From: JANWVO01 sp037446555
GTDB lineage: Bacteria; Acidobacteriota; Terriglobia; Bryobacterales; Bryobacteraceae
Direction: 5' to 3'
Length of the DNA stretch: 64,000 bases
NCBI GenBank assembly: GCA_037446555.1
Contig: JBBIIK010000002.1
Coordinates: 211,031 to 275,030 of the forward strand
Of this stretch, positions 1 through 8,635 are shown piece by piece. The notes beneath the pieces were generated by a model. It ran no database searches and was not told the origin of the DNA. It saw nothing but the letters and a program-made list of their open reading frames with translations. The position numbers were made by a program, and so were the translations under genes. Positions within the stretch are counted from its first letter, which is position 1; every line of letters starts with the position of its first letter.

Positions 1-1
1 G

Positions 2-448
2 ATTCAGATTGTGACGCCCGGCAACCCGCTTGGATCGGGCGTGATCTTCGCCGGACAGACCAAGGCAGTGCAGGTCCCGGGCGCGGCCGTCCGCACCGGC
101 GTCGACCGCACAACTCTCGATCCCAACAACCCCTCCACCCGTTGGCTGAACGCCGCCGCCTGGCAGCCCGCTGCGCCGTTCACACTCGGCACCGCAGCGT
201 TCTTCCACAACGAATTCCGCCAGCCGCCGGTCTTTTCTGACAACATCGGCATCGTCAAGAAGACCACCCTCTGGCAGAATGACAAGAACCCCGTGACGCT
301 CACCTACCGCGCCGACGCCTTCAACGCGTTCAACCGCACCAACTTCGGCGGCGTTGTGGGCACCATCGGCAACGCCAACTTCGGACGGCCGACTGCACCG
401 CAGCTCGGCCCGCGCCTCATCACCATGGGCCTCCGGCTGGATTTCTGA
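2..448 (+). CDS. TonB-dependent receptor, C-terminal end (partial)
   Basis: This is the last ~148 codons of an outer-membrane protein whose 5' part lies outside the window. The visible part has the alternating beta-strand pattern of a 22-stranded barrel, the phrases FNAFNRTNFG and NFGRPTAPQLGPR typical of the long Oar-like receptors of Acidobacteriota, and it ends in Leu-Asp-Phe, the aromatic C-terminus recognised by the BAM complex. Such proteins normally carry an N-terminal carboxypeptidase-regulatory-like domain and are about 1000-1200 residues long, none of which can be checked here. The substrate is unknown. A strong terminator follows 30 bases after the stop. The family call is good; the specific role is open. 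Confidence 0.8.
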   Translation: MQIVTPGNPLGSGVIFAGQTKAVQVPGAAVRTGVDRTTLDPNNPSTRWLNAAAWQPAAPFTLGTAAFFHNEFRQPPVFSDNIGIVKKTTLWQNDKNPVTLTYRADAFNAFNRTNFGGVVGTIGNANFGRPTAPQLGPRLITMGLRLDF

Positions 449-478
449 TGCCGGCACCCAGCCTTGGCATTCCGCGAG

Positions 479-510
479 GGCCCGGGGCAGCCGCCCCGGG
501 CCTTTCCTTT
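479..510 (+). terminator. Rho-independent terminator after the receptor gene
   Basis: A perfect 10-bp GC stem (GGCCCGGGGC, 479-488, with GCCCCGGGCC, 493-502) with an AGCC loop is followed by TTTCCTTT. This is the clearest intrinsic terminator in the window and separates the receptor from the transporter gene. Confidence 0.9.
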
Positions 511-529
511 GCGCGTGTCCCCGTTGTGA

Positions 530-535
530 TATAAC
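530..535 (+). promoter_or_regulatory. Putative -10 element for the symporter gene
   Basis: TATAAC matches the sigma-70 -10 consensus at five of six positions and lies 22 bases upstream of the symporter ATG, directly after the terminator. A weak TTGCGC (509-514) with a short 15-bp spacer is the only -35 candidate. Confidence 0.45.
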
Positions 536-557
536 ACGTGATTCGCAGGTCTGTTTT

Positions 558-2204
558 ATGGCCCTTCACTTCGTCGATTACATCGTGCTGGTGCTGTATT
601 TCGGCTTCGTGCTCGGCATCGGCTGGTTCCTGCGCAAGCACGTGCGCACAAGCAGCGAGTTCCTCACCAGCGCCCACTCCCTGCCGCTCTGGATCACATC
701 CCTGGCGTTCCTGGCGGCCAACATGGGGGCTCTGGAGATGATCGGCATGTGCGGCTCCGGCGCCAAGTACGGCATGCTGACCTCGCACTTCTATTGGGTC
801 GGCGCGATTCCTGCGATGCTGTTCGTGGGCGTGTTCATGATGCCGTTCTACTACGGCAGCAAGGCGCGCAGCGTGCCCGAGTACCTCAAGCTGCGCTTCG
901 ACGAGAAGACGCGCGGCTTCAACGCCATCACCTTCGCCGTGATGACCATCTTCAGCTCGGGCATCTCCATGTACGCCCTCGGCATCCTCCTGCAGGCGAT
1001 CTTCGGCTGGAGCTTCACCTTCTCCGTGCTGATGTCAGCGGGCATCGTGCTTGCCTACACGTACCTGGGAGGGCTGTCGAGCGCCATCTACAACGAGGTC
1101 CTTCAGTTCTTCCTGATCGTCGCCGGCTTCGCGCCATTGGCGATTCTCAGCGTGCAAAAAGCGGGCGGCTGGGAGGGGATCACGCAGAGGCTCAGCCCGC
1201 AGATGACGCAGACCTGGCGGCACCTGTCGAGCCCCGCGGACAACCCCATGGGCGTGGAGGTGTTCGGGCTGATCATGGGGCTCGGCTTCGTGCTCAGCTT
1301 CGGCTACTGGTGCACGAACTATCTGGTGGTGCAGCGCGCCATGGCGGCGCGGTCGATGACCGACGCGCGCAACACGCCCATCGTCGGCGCCTTCCCCAAG
1401 ATGATCATCCCGTTCGTCGTCATCGTGCCCGGCGTGGCCGCGGCGGCTCTGGCGCAGATGGGCGCCGGCTACTCGATTCCAATCAAGAACGGCGGACCGG
1501 ACTACGACAAGGTGCTCTTCAGCCTGATGGAGCAGTTCTACCCGAGCGGGATGTTGGGCGTCGGGCTCACCGCACTGGTAGCCAGCTTCATGAGCGGCAT
1601 GGCGGGCAACGTTACGGCATTCAATACGGTCTGGACCTACGACATCTACCAGAGCTACATCCGCAAGAATGCCCCCGATTCCCACTACCTCTGGATGGGG
1701 CGCATGGCGACAATCTTCGGCACGGGGCTGTCCATCGGCGCGGCGTATCTGGCGACGCAGTTCAACAACATGATGGACTTCCTTCAGCTGATCTTCGGCT
1801 TCGTCAACGCGCCGCTGTTCGCCACCTTCCTGCTGGGGATGTTCTGGAAGCGCGCCACCGGCAACGGCGCCTTCACCGGGCTGCTCACGGGCACCGCCGC
1901 CGCCGCGCTCACCTACAGCCTCACGCTCGCCGAGGGAAAGGGCGGCTGGCTTGGCGTCGTGCACGAGTTTCCGTCCTCGATGGCGCAGAACTTCTGGGTG
2001 GCGATTAACGCCTGGACGGTGTGCTTTGTCGTGACGATCGCCGTCAGCCTGTTCGGAAAGGCGCGCCCGGACGAAGAGCTGGTGGGCCTTGTCTACGGCG
2101 TGACGAAGCACGAAGCCGAGGCGGCTGTCTGGTACAAGCGCCCGGCGATGATCGCCATCCTCGCCGCCGTGCTCTGCCTCGGGCTGAACCTGATCTTCTT
2201 CTAG
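558..2204 (+). CDS. Sodium:solute symporter (SSS family, SGLT-like)
   Basis: A 548-residue inner-membrane protein with about 13-14 hydrophobic helices, the size of SSS-family sodium/substrate symporters. The segment GYWCTNYLVVQRAMAARS (around residue 255) resembles the sugar-transporting SGLT branch, and an AxxSFMSGMAGN-like stretch near residue 345 fits the sodium-site helix. The ATG at 558 is chosen because the protein then starts at the first helix (ALHFVDYIVLVLYF); the frame is open upstream but runs through the terminator. A small membrane protein, galactokinase and a glycosyltransferase follow closely, so sugar uptake, perhaps galactose, is a reasonable inference. The substrate cannot be read from sequence. 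Confidence 0.9.
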   Translation: MALHFVDYIVLVLYFGFVLGIGWFLRKHVRTSSEFLTSAHSLPLWITSLAFLAANMGALEMIGMCGSGAKYGMLTSHFYWVGAIPAMLFVGVFMMPFYYGSKARSVPEYLKLRFDEKTRGFNAITFAVMTIFSSGISMYALGILLQAIFGWSFTFSVLMSAGIVLAYTYLGGLSSAIYNEVLQFFLIVAGFAPLAILSVQKAGGWEGITQRLSPQMTQTWRHLSSPADNPMGVEVFGLIMGLGFVLSFGYWCTNYLVVQRAMAARSMTDARNTPIVGAFPKMIIPFVVIVPGVAAAALAQMGAGYSIPIKNGGPDYDKVLFSLMEQFYPSGMLGVGLTALVASFMSGMAGNVTAFNTVWTYDIYQSYIRKNAPDSHYLWMGRMATIFGTGLSIGAAYLATQFNNMMDFLQLIFGFVNAPLFATFLLGMFWKRATGNGAFTGLLTGTAAAALTYSLTLAEGKGGWLGVVHEFPSSMAQNFWVAINAWTVCFVVTIAVSLFGKARPDEELVGLVYGVTKHEAEAAVWYKRPAMIAILAAVLCLGLNLIFF

Positions 2205-2214
2205 GGAGCCTGCA

Positions 2215-2394
2215 ATGCTGGACCTGCGCAAACCCGCCGGCTGGTTCTTCTTGCTGCTTGGGCTGATCCTGAGCGTGACGGGGCTGGCCTTCGACTTCAA
2301 GGCGCCGCTGCTCGACCGCAACCTGAACCTGGAGTTCGGGATCTTCTCGCTTGCCTTCGGAGGAGTCTTCCTTTGGCTCGCCCGGCGCGCGTAA
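2215..2394 (+). CDS. Small two-helix membrane protein (59 aa)
   Basis: A short reading frame starts 10 bases after the symporter stop and overlaps the galactokinase start by 22 bases. It encodes MLDLRKPAGWFFLLLGLILS followed by a polar loop and a second hydrophobic segment (IFSLAFGGVFLWLA), so it is probably a two-helix inner-membrane protein. Its position between transporter and kinase and its overlap suggest cotranscription and translational coupling. It resembles short conserved membrane proteins I recall from Acidobacteriota, but I know no function; an accessory role to the symporter is only a guess. Confidence 0.6.
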   Translation: MLDLRKPAGWFFLLLGLILSVTGLAFDFKAPLLDRNLNLEFGIFSLAFGGVFLWLARRA

Positions 2395-3476
2395 AGAAAT
2401 GGTTCGCGCCCGGGCGCGTCAACCTGATCGGAGAGCACACCGACTACAACATGGGCTTCGTCATGCCCGTGGCGCTCGACATGGGCTGCACGGTTCGCTC
2501 GGCGCCCGCGCGCCGCGCCGTGCTCCATCTCAGCTCGAAACAATATCCCGGGGAAATGATCTTCCCTCTGGACGCCATCCCGTCCATGCGCAAGACGGGC
2601 GCATGGGTGGACTACGTGCTGGGCGTGGCGCGGGAACTCGTGCAGCTCGGCATCGAGCTGCGTCCGCAGCGCCTGGAAGTGGACGCCTCCGTGCCCACGG
2701 GAAGCGGGCTCAGCTCCTCGGCGGCGCTGGAGGTCTCCTCGGCGCTCGCGCTGCTCGACGGACGGGAGATGCCGAAGCTGGAACTCGCGCGGCTCTGCCA
2801 GAGGGCGGAGCGCGAGTTTGTGGGCATGCCCTGCGGCATCATGGACCAGTACGCCTCCGTGTTCGGCGAAGAGCACAAGGCGATCCTGCTCGACTGCCGC
2901 TCGACAACGCACGAGTATGTTCCAATCCCGCAGGGCGAGGAAATCGTGATCGCCAACACGATGGTGAAACACGAGCTGGGCTCTTCCGCCTACCGCCGGC
3001 GCGTCTCCGAATGCCGTGAGGCGCTGTCGCATTTCCCGGGGCGTGAATCCCTCCGCGACGTCACGCTGGCGGACCTGGAGCGCGCCTCGCGCCAGATCCC
3101 CGAGATCCCGCTGGCGCGCGCCCGCCACGTGATTCTGGAGAACAAGCGGGTGCTGGATTTCCTCGCCGCCGCGCAGCGCAACGACCTGGCCGCCATGGGG
3201 CGGCTGATGGTGGAGAGCCACCGCTCGCTCCAGCACGACTATGAGGTGAGCTGCGAAGAGCTGGATTTCCTCGTCGACACGGCGCTGACCCTCGAAGGGG
3301 TGTACGGCTCGCGCATGACCGGCGGCGGCTTCGGCGGTTGCACGGTGAGCCTGGTCGATCACGGCGCCGTCGAGGACTTTCGCAGGCGGCTGTCGGACGC
3401 CTACCAGCAGAAGTACGGCATCGCCCCGGCCATTTACAGATGCGCGCCGTCGGCCGGGGCGCGGCGCATCGGCTGA
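2373..3476 (+). CDS. galK: Galactokinase
   Basis: This GHMP-superfamily kinase phosphorylates galactose to galactose 1-phosphate in the Leloir pathway. The galactokinase signature GRVNLIGEHTDYN is near residue 14, the ATP-binding motif PTGSGLSSSAA near residue 110, and the third GHMP motif MTGGGFGGC near residue 315. At 367 residues the length is normal. The start is a TTG at 2373 preceded by a strong GGAGGA (2359-2364) at 8-base spacing, inside the small membrane gene, so the two are probably coupled. GalT and GalE are not in the window. The next gene starts three bases after the stop. Confidence 0.95.
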   Translation: MARPARVKKWFAPGRVNLIGEHTDYNMGFVMPVALDMGCTVRSAPARRAVLHLSSKQYPGEMIFPLDAIPSMRKTGAWVDYVLGVARELVQLGIELRPQRLEVDASVPTGSGLSSSAALEVSSALALLDGREMPKLELARLCQRAEREFVGMPCGIMDQYASVFGEEHKAILLDCRSTTHEYVPIPQGEEIVIANTMVKHELGSSAYRRRVSECREALSHFPGRESLRDVTLADLERASRQIPEIPLARARHVILENKRVLDFLAAAQRNDLAAMGRLMVESHRSLQHDYEVSCEELDFLVDTALTLEGVYGSRMTGGGFGGCTVSLVDHGAVEDFRRRLSDAYQQKYGIAPAIYRCAPSAGARRIG

Positions 3477-3479
3477 GCC

Positions 3480-5138
3480 ATGGACGCCCGCCGCTGGCGC
3501 GTCTTCCTGGCTCTGCTGCTTGCCCTGCAGGCAGGGCGCTGCCTGTACAACTCTTGGCGCGAGACGCAAACCGTCGACGAGGGCATCCACATCGCCAGCG
3601 GGTACACGTTCCTCAAGTCCGGGCGGTACGAACTCGACGTCGAGCATCCCCCTCTGGCGCGCGTGTGGTTCACGCTTCCCCTGCTGCTGATGAAAGCGGA
3701 CGCGCGCCTGGACGCCCCGAGCTGGCAGCAGCGCGACATGATCGAACACGGCAAACAGGTGCTCTACCGCCAGCCCCGGTGGAGAGCGGAGCCGCTGCTG
3801 TTCGCCGCGCGCGCCATGGTGGTGCTGCTGGCTCTCGCCCTCACTCTGGCCGTGGCTCTTTGGACGCGCGGACGTTTCGGCGCGGCTGCCGGCCTTGCCG
3901 CCGCCGTGCTGGTCTCCTTCGACCCCACGCTTTGCGCGCACGGCCACTACGCCACCACGGACGCAGCGGCTGCGGCGTGCGCGTTTCTCGCCATGATCGC
4001 ATTCGAGTCCGCCCTTCTTCACGGCGGATGGCGCCGCATTTCACTGGCCGGCGCGGCCGCGGGCGCGGCTTTCGCCGTCAAGCTCTCCATGCTTTTCCTG
4101 GCTCCCTGCTTCGTCTTGCTGGCTCTCGCGTTGCGCGCGGGCTGGCGGCGCAGCGCGGGCGTTCTGGCCGCCACGCTGGCGCTGGCCGTCCTCGCCGCCC
4201 TCGCCTCCTACGGGCCTGCCGGCTGGCGGGTCGGCGAGCTCGGCCGGCTCGATGAACGCGTCTCCGAAGGCGGCCCCGTGAACAACGCCTTCCGCTGGAT
4301 AGGCGCGAAGTGGAGAGTCCCCGCGCACCCCTGGCTCACGGGCCTGGCTTCGCACTTTCAGCACCAGGACGCCGGCCATGAGGCCTACTTGCTTGGCGAG
4401 CTGTACAAGGGCGGCAAGTGGCAGTTCTTCCCCGTGGCCTTTCTTGTAAAGACACCGCTGGGCGCCTTGCTGCTGCTTGCTCTCGCACTGCCGCTGCTGT
4501 GGTTTGCCCCGCTGCGTCAGTGGGCCGTTCTCCTCATCCCGGCTGCAGTCTACTGGACCATGGCCATGCAGAGCCACCTCAACATCGGCGTGCGGCACCT
4601 GCTCCCCGTGTTTCCTTTCACCTTCGCTCTCGCCGCCGGGCTGGTTGCAGCCTATGGGGAGCGCTTGTACCGCCGCTTCACGCCCATCCTGCTGGCGGGC
4701 GCCTGCCTGCTCGCGGCCGCCGAAAGCACCAGCCGGTTCCCTTTCGACATCTCCTTCTTCAATCTCGCCGCCGGGGGGCCGGAGAACGGAGCGCGAATCC
4801 TCCTCGACTCCAACATCGACTGGGGCCAGAGCCTGGGCGAGGCCATCGAGTGGCTCGGCGATACTCCGCGCCAGGATGTCTGTCTTTGCTACTTCGGCGT
4901 CGTGCCACTGGACTACTTCGGCTTCGCCGAATGCGGCGTGATGCCGGACGAGGAAATCCGCCGCGGCCTTCGGCCGCAGCGGCGGTGGTATGTCATGAGC
5001 GTCACGCTGCTGGAGGGCGTATACCACAAGCGCGAATGGTACGGCTGGCTGCGCGCCATGACACCGGTGGCGCGGACCGGGTATTCCATGTACGTTTTCG
5101 ACGTGTCAGGCCTGAAAAAGGCCGAGGAAAAGCCTTAG
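3480..5138 (+). CDS. Membrane glycosyltransferase, PMT/ArnT-like (GT39/GT83 type)
   Basis: A 552-residue polytopic protein with about 11-12 membrane helices. The first periplasmic loop carries TVDEGIHIASGYTFLKSGRY and then EHPPLARVWF, the acidic and HPPL motifs of GT-C glycosyltransferases that use polyprenyl-phosphate sugars. A C-terminal soluble part (from about residue 430) contains SNIDWGQSL, a phrase common in this family. It would move a sugar from a lipid carrier to a protein or lipid outside the inner membrane; donor and acceptor are unknown. It follows galK by three bases and is probably in the same transcript. Confidence 0.8.
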   Translation: MDARRWRVFLALLLALQAGRCLYNSWRETQTVDEGIHIASGYTFLKSGRYELDVEHPPLARVWFTLPLLLMKADARLDAPSWQQRDMIEHGKQVLYRQPRWRAEPLLFAARAMVVLLALALTLAVALWTRGRFGAAAGLAAAVLVSFDPTLCAHGHYATTDAAAAACAFLAMIAFESALLHGGWRRISLAGAAAGAAFAVKLSMLFLAPCFVLLALALRAGWRRSAGVLAATLALAVLAALASYGPAGWRVGELGRLDERVSEGGPVNNAFRWIGAKWRVPAHPWLTGLASHFQHQDAGHEAYLLGELYKGGKWQFFPVAFLVKTPLGALLLLALALPLLWFAPLRQWAVLLIPAAVYWTMAMQSHLNIGVRHLLPVFPFTFALAAGLVAAYGERLYRRFTPILLAGACLLAAAESTSRFPFDISFFNLAAGGPENGARILLDSNIDWGQSLGEAIEWLGDTPRQDVCLCYFGVVPLDYFGFAECGVMPDEEIRRGLRPQRRWYVMSVTLLEGVYHKREWYGWLRAMTPVARTGYSMYVFDVSGLKKAEEKP

Positions 5139-5192
5139 TTCCGGATGGATATCCTCAATCTGCAAGAGTTCCCCCGAAGAACCTGGCGCCAG

Positions 5193-5489
5193 TCAGCGTT
5201 TTGCAGCACCCGCGCCGTTGCGCGGTTGCAGATGCTTTTTTGCAAGGTATTCGGAGAGTTTCAACAACGTGCGCCCGCCCCGCTCTACGTACTTGTTGGC
5301 CGCCTTCTGGTAGCGCTTCAACAACTCCCGCTTGTTCATCTCCGTCAGGTTGCAGGAGTCGATGTCCAGCAAAATTTCAATTTCCCATGGCTGGAACGTG
5401 TTCCGGTTCAGACTGCCACGCAACAGCTCCTGGATCAGCTTGTTGAACTGGCGCAGTCTTCCCTCGAGCTCGTAAGCGCTCAATTCCAT
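5193..5489 (-). CDS. Conserved hypothetical protein (98 aa)
   Basis: A compact, charged, mostly helical protein beginning MELSAYELEGRLRQFNKLIQ and ending with a basic tail. It has no signal peptide or membrane segment. The composition and even codon use argue for a real gene, and it resembles short proteins I recall from Acidobacteriota, but no function is known to me. It converges with the glycosyltransferase gene across a 54-base gap and lies downstream of the SirB1-like gene on the same strand. Confidence 0.65.
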   Translation of the reverse strand: MELSAYELEGRLRQFNKLIQELLRGSLNRNTFQPWEIEILLDIDSCNLTEMNKRELLKRYQKAANKYVERGGRTLLKLSEYLAKKHLQPRNGAGAAKR

Positions 5490-5536
5490 CGGGTCACCGT
5501 TATTCTACACCGAAATTCCGCCGCTTGACGGTGGAA

Positions 5537-6199
5537 TTAGCCGCGGGAGGCGAGCCGCAGCCACTGCGCCACAGCCGCAGCTTTGTCCACCTCGCCGCGC
5601 CGCCAGTAGGCGCCGTGCAGGTTGTGCAGCATGCGGGCGACGATGCGGCTGCGGGGAGCGGGTGCGAAGAGCGGTTCCGCGGGCGGCAGGCGCGCTCCGG
5701 TGATCTCCTCTACCAGGCGGAGGCAGTCCTCCTCGGTGAGCAGCCTGCCGCCATCGAAGGGGTCCACCATAACGCGCACACCGTCCTCTTCGTCGTACCG
5801 GCAGACGAAATGGCCCGGCAGGTTGACGCCTGATAGCCACAGTCCGGCGCGCCGCCCCACTTCGATGCAGATCACCGAGAGAGTGATGGGCAGGCCTTTG
5901 CGCCGCGCCATCACGAGATCAATGCAGCTGTTGGCAGGGGAGTAGTAGTCGTCGCGGTCGCCTGCGAGCTTCTCCTCTTCGAAGAGCACGTGGTTCAACG
6001 CATGCAGCAGCGCGGCGCCACTGGCTCCGGGGCCGGCGGCGGACAGCATGCGCGACGCCCACAGGTCAAGTTGCCGGAGCACGGCCCGCCGGGCGAAGTC
6101 GCTGTGATCGATGGCCGCCACCTCGATAGCGGCCTCATCCAGCTCCATGGCTTCTTCATCGCCGTTCAGCAGGGCGGTCAGGCGGTGCGACGGCTCCAT
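5537..6199 (-). CDS. SirB1-family transglutaminase-like protein
   Basis: The protein contains the SirB1/transglutaminase-like region: NSCIDLVMARRKGLPITLSV (around residue 92), then IEVGRRAGL and GVNLPGHFVCRY, with the paired GLPI and PGHF motifs of the family. The usual transglutaminase cysteine is not obvious, as in many SirB1 proteins. A C-terminal TPR-like helix pair (NLHGAYWRRGEVDKA) is normal for the family. Members are cytosolic and of unknown biochemical role. The start is taken as ATG 6199; GTG 6202 directly before it is the alternative. The TPR gene ends 5 bases upstream, so the two are probably cotranscribed. Confidence 0.8.
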   Translation of the reverse strand: MEPSHRLTALLNGDEEAMELDEAAIEVAAIDHSDFARRAVLRQLDLWASRMLSAAGPGASGAALLHALNHVLFEEEKLAGDRDDYYSPANSCIDLVMARRKGLPITLSVICIEVGRRAGLWLSGVNLPGHFVCRYDEEDGVRVMVDPFDGGRLLTEEDCLRLVEEITGARLPPAEPLFAPAPRSRIVARMLHNLHGAYWRRGEVDKAAAVAQWLRLASRG

Positions 6200-6204
6200 C
6201 ACGG

Positions 6205-7140
6205 CTACTTCCGCCTCCTTGTCCTGAAAAGAGTCTCTTCCACCGCTTTCGACAGCCTCTCGATCTTATCAGGCGTCATCAGGCAGCTTTCGCGGAGTTC
6301 TGCGAGCCGCCGTCTCGCAGGCTCCTCCAGCCCTTCTTCGGCCAGCAGCAGGATCTCCTCGGAACGGTAGAGATGATTCGACGGAAAGGCGGCGGCCAGT
6401 TCGCCCATCAGTTCGGCGGCGCGCGCATAGTTCTTCTCGCGGCGATACACCACTGCGAGCATGACACGCGCTTCCACCGCCGTCTTCACCCCGTTCGCGG
6501 CGGCTCGCTCCATGTGTTGGATCCCTTCCTTTCGGTGTCCCCGGTAGCCCGCCAAGAACGCCAGCGCCTTCGCATACCACGGCAGGCTTCCCGCAATGTA
6601 CTCGTGCAGCCCGGGCACCAGGCTGGCATCGGCCAAACCGGGCGCCAAGCGCAGCAGCTTCTCATGCGCCTGACGGCTCTTCGTGCCTAGCCGCAGCGCC
6701 TCGCGCCAGGATTTTTTCACGAGCAGCGCCATCTGCGCCTGATGCGCGTGTGCTACCCCGGAGGCGTACAGGCAGCCTTGGTCCTCCGCTCTCGCGCGAA
6801 GCCGCTCTTCGCAGATCGAAAGCGACTCCCGGATCGCCGCTTCGAACCGCGTTTGTTCTCCTTCGCTCATGGGAACCTTCGGGCGGCGCAAGAACGGGCT
6901 GCCCGGGCCGAACGCCGAAGAGTCCATCGCACCGGCGGCGTACAGCGCACGGTGCAACAGCGCCTGCGCCAGATGGTTCCAGGCCTCGGGATCATCGGGC
7001 CGCTGCCGCGTCTCTTCCTCGAAGATGCGGATCGCCCGGTCATAGTCGAGGCTGTACAGCGCGCGGAAGCCATCCGGAAGAACGGGCAGCGCACCTTTCG
7101 CGCAGAGCATCCCTTGCAGGACAAGCACGGCCACCCTCAC
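6205..7140 (-). CDS. TPR-repeat protein
   Basis: This 311-residue protein has several TPR-like helix pairs, for example YSLDYDRAIRIFEEETRQRP and EAWNHLAQALLHRAL in the first 70 residues and VMLAVVYRREKNYARAAELM near residue 230. The N-terminus (RVAVLVLQGMLCAKGA) may be a short signal peptide. The start is uncertain: GTG 7140, 7134 and 7128 are all possible. Its function is not identifiable beyond protein-protein contacts. It sits directly upstream of the SirB1-like gene. Confidence 0.7.
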   Translation of the reverse strand: MRVAVLVLQGMLCAKGALPVLPDGFRALYSLDYDRAIRIFEEETRQRPDDPEAWNHLAQALLHRALYAAGAMDSSAFGPGSPFLRRPKVPMSEGEQTRFEAAIRESLSICEERLRARAEDQGCLYASGVAHAHQAQMALLVKKSWREALRLGTKSRQAHEKLLRLAPGLADASLVPGLHEYIAGSLPWYAKALAFLAGYRGHRKEGIQHMERAAANGVKTAVEARVMLAVVYRREKNYARAAELMGELAAAFPSNHLYRSEEILLLAEEGLEEPARRRLAELRESCLMTPDKIERLSKAVEETLFRTRRRK

Positions 7141-7182
7141 ACCTGTTCAGATGCCAACTTGAGTCCGCCCGTTCCGGTTATC

Positions 7183-7662
7183 TCAGCGAAAGAAGATATC
7201 GATCAGGTTGGTGTTCCTGCCCGAGGCGTCCACGCAATAGCCGAACGGGCTGTAAGAGATGTGGCGGTTCTGCCGGTCGACGTAAAGGAGGACCTCGTCT
7301 CCCGGAGCGTATTCGAGAATCTGGATCACGCCGTCCTCGCACGACCTCGTACGGCGCACCCTCGCCTTGGCCACATTCCCGTAAGGACTCTTGGGACCCC
7401 AGTCCTCGAGGAACTTCTCCATGCTGTAATCTCGGCACGGGCGCGCCGGATCGCAGCCCCACAACCGGTAGGCGTCCTCGTACTTCTTCTCCGCCAGCAG
7501 GTCGAGAAACACCGCCACCTGGCGCTTCTCCCTGAAGTCATGGATGAACCAGTAACCAGCCAGCCCGATCACGGTTGCTGCCAGCGCGCACAGCAGCCCG
7601 CGTTTCAGGCGCCGCTCGCGCCGTGCGTCTGCCTGCCCGTAGCTGTCCAGGAAGCCGCTCAT
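7183..7662 (-). CDS. Single-pass membrane protein of unknown function
   Basis: A 159-residue protein with a basic cytoplasmic N-terminus, one membrane helix (GLLCALAATVIGLAGYWFI, about residues 22-40) and a periplasmic domain that may form a small NTF2/lumazine-binding-like fold (FLDLLAEKKYEDAYRLWGCD). Cysteines in CDPARPC and RSCEDG could pair. The ATG at 7662 is preceded by GGGGAGG. No function is recognised. It lies between the TPR gene and the Skp-like gene on the same strand. Confidence 0.6.
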   Translation of the reverse strand: MSGFLDSYGQADARRERRLKRGLLCALAATVIGLAGYWFIHDFREKRQVAVFLDLLAEKKYEDAYRLWGCDPARPCRDYSMEKFLEDWGPKSPYGNVAKARVRRTRSCEDGVIQILEYAPGDEVLLYVDRQNRHISYSPFGYCVDASGRNTNLIDIFFR

Positions 7663-7688
7663 GATCCGCCTCCCCGGCGGCGGCCCGG

Positions 7689-8219
7689 CTATTTCTTCAC
7701 CGGGTATTTCTTGTCGTAGGCCGCCGTCACGTCAGCGGAGATGTCCAGCGCATCCTTGCTGAAAAGAAGGTTGCCCGCATCGATGATGACATCAAGCCCC
7801 TTCTCTTCCGCCACCTGCCGCAACACCTCCTGGAAGCGCTGGCCCACCCGTTGGAGGATGTCCTGGCGCTCACGGTTCACCGCGTCCTGCAAGCCTTCGC
7901 TGTTTCGCTGGTACTGGCGCTGCTTGATCTGGATGCGGCTGATCAACTCGTTCATCGCCGCTTCGGTGTACTTCTCCTGGTTCGCCTGCGCCTCCTGCTG
8001 AAGCTTGGCGATCTCCTTTTCAAGCTGCGCCAGTTCTTCCTGCCGGGGGCCGAAGCGCGCTTTCAGATCCGCCTCCGCCTGCTTGATTTCCGCCGTGTCC
8101 TGCAACGCCTTCTGCAGTTTCACGACGCCAACTTTCACCTGAGCCCCGGCGGCGCCCGCCAGCAGCATCATTCCGGCAGCCAGCGCCGCCAGCCGCGCCC
8201 ACATTCTCGTGTTCTTCAT
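7689..8219 (-). CDS. Periplasmic chaperone, OmpH/Skp family
   Basis: A signal peptide (ALAAGMMLLAGAAGAQ) is followed by KVGVVKLQKALQDTAEIKQA, the N-terminal strand and helix of Skp/OmpH, then a long charged coiled coil (about residues 45-125) and the returning strand GLDVIIDAGNLLFS. Skp holds unfolded outer-membrane proteins in the periplasm. The mature length is normal. ATG 8219 is chosen; an upstream in-frame TTG at 8228 would add three residues. BamA and Lpx genes, common neighbours elsewhere, are not here; instead the lone groES lies 41 bases upstream. Confidence 0.85.
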   Translation of the reverse strand: MKNTRMWARLAALAAGMMLLAGAAGAQVKVGVVKLQKALQDTAEIKQAEADLKARFGPRQEELAQLEKEIAKLQQEAQANQEKYTEAAMNELISRIQIKQRQYQRNSEGLQDAVNRERQDILQRVGQRFQEVLRQVAEEKGLDVIIDAGNLLFSKDALDISADVTAAYDKKYPVKK

Positions 8220-8260
8220 CGGCTCCAAGTCTCCGCTTCATTCCGCTGCGGGCGCCGGGC

Positions 8261-8548
8261 TCAACCCAGGACCGCCAGAATCTCGTCTTCTCTCAAAACC
8301 AGGTAATCTTCACCGTCGATCTTCACTTCCGTGCCGGACCACTTGCCCACCAGCACCTCATCGCCCGCCTTCACGTCGAGCGTCGCGCGCTTGCCGTCCT
8401 TCAGCACCCTGCCGTCCCCGACGGCGACGACCTTCGCCTTCTGCGGCTTCTCCTTCGCAGTGTCGGGAATCACGATGCCCCCTATCTTTTCCTCGCCTTC
8501 TTCGATACGTTGCGCCAGCACACGGTCATGCAAAGGCCGGAACTTCAT
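8261..8548 (-). CDS. groES: Co-chaperonin GroES (Hsp10)
   Basis: The 95-residue product starts MKFRPLHDRVLAQRIEEGEE and has the mobile-loop region KIGGIVIPDTAKEKPQ and the C-terminal DYLVLREDEILAVL of GroES. It would cap the GroEL chamber in the cytoplasm. ATG 8548 is chosen because AAGGAG precedes it at 6-base spacing; an upstream ATG in frame (8620) would add a non-homologous tail. No groEL follows: the next gene on this strand encodes the Skp-like protein. I saw no CIRCE repeat upstream. Confidence 0.95.
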   Translation of the reverse strand: MKFRPLHDRVLAQRIEEGEEKIGGIVIPDTAKEKPQKAKVVAVGDGRVLKDGKRATLDVKAGDEVLVGKWSGTEVKIDGEDYLVLREDEILAVLG

Positions 8549-8635
8549 GGCGAACTCCTTGTTGTTCTCGGATTGGCCTGAATCAGGCTCCGCGCGCCGG
8601 CAAGCAGCGGACAGAGCCAACCACTCCCACCTAAC

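Noticed and set aside
1035..4022. A 995-codon open frame on the minus strand
   Set aside because: It runs antisense to the symporter, galactokinase and glycosyltransferase genes, is rich in Arg, Gly, His and Ala, and has no family motifs. Long antisense frames of this kind are a by-product of high GC codon use.
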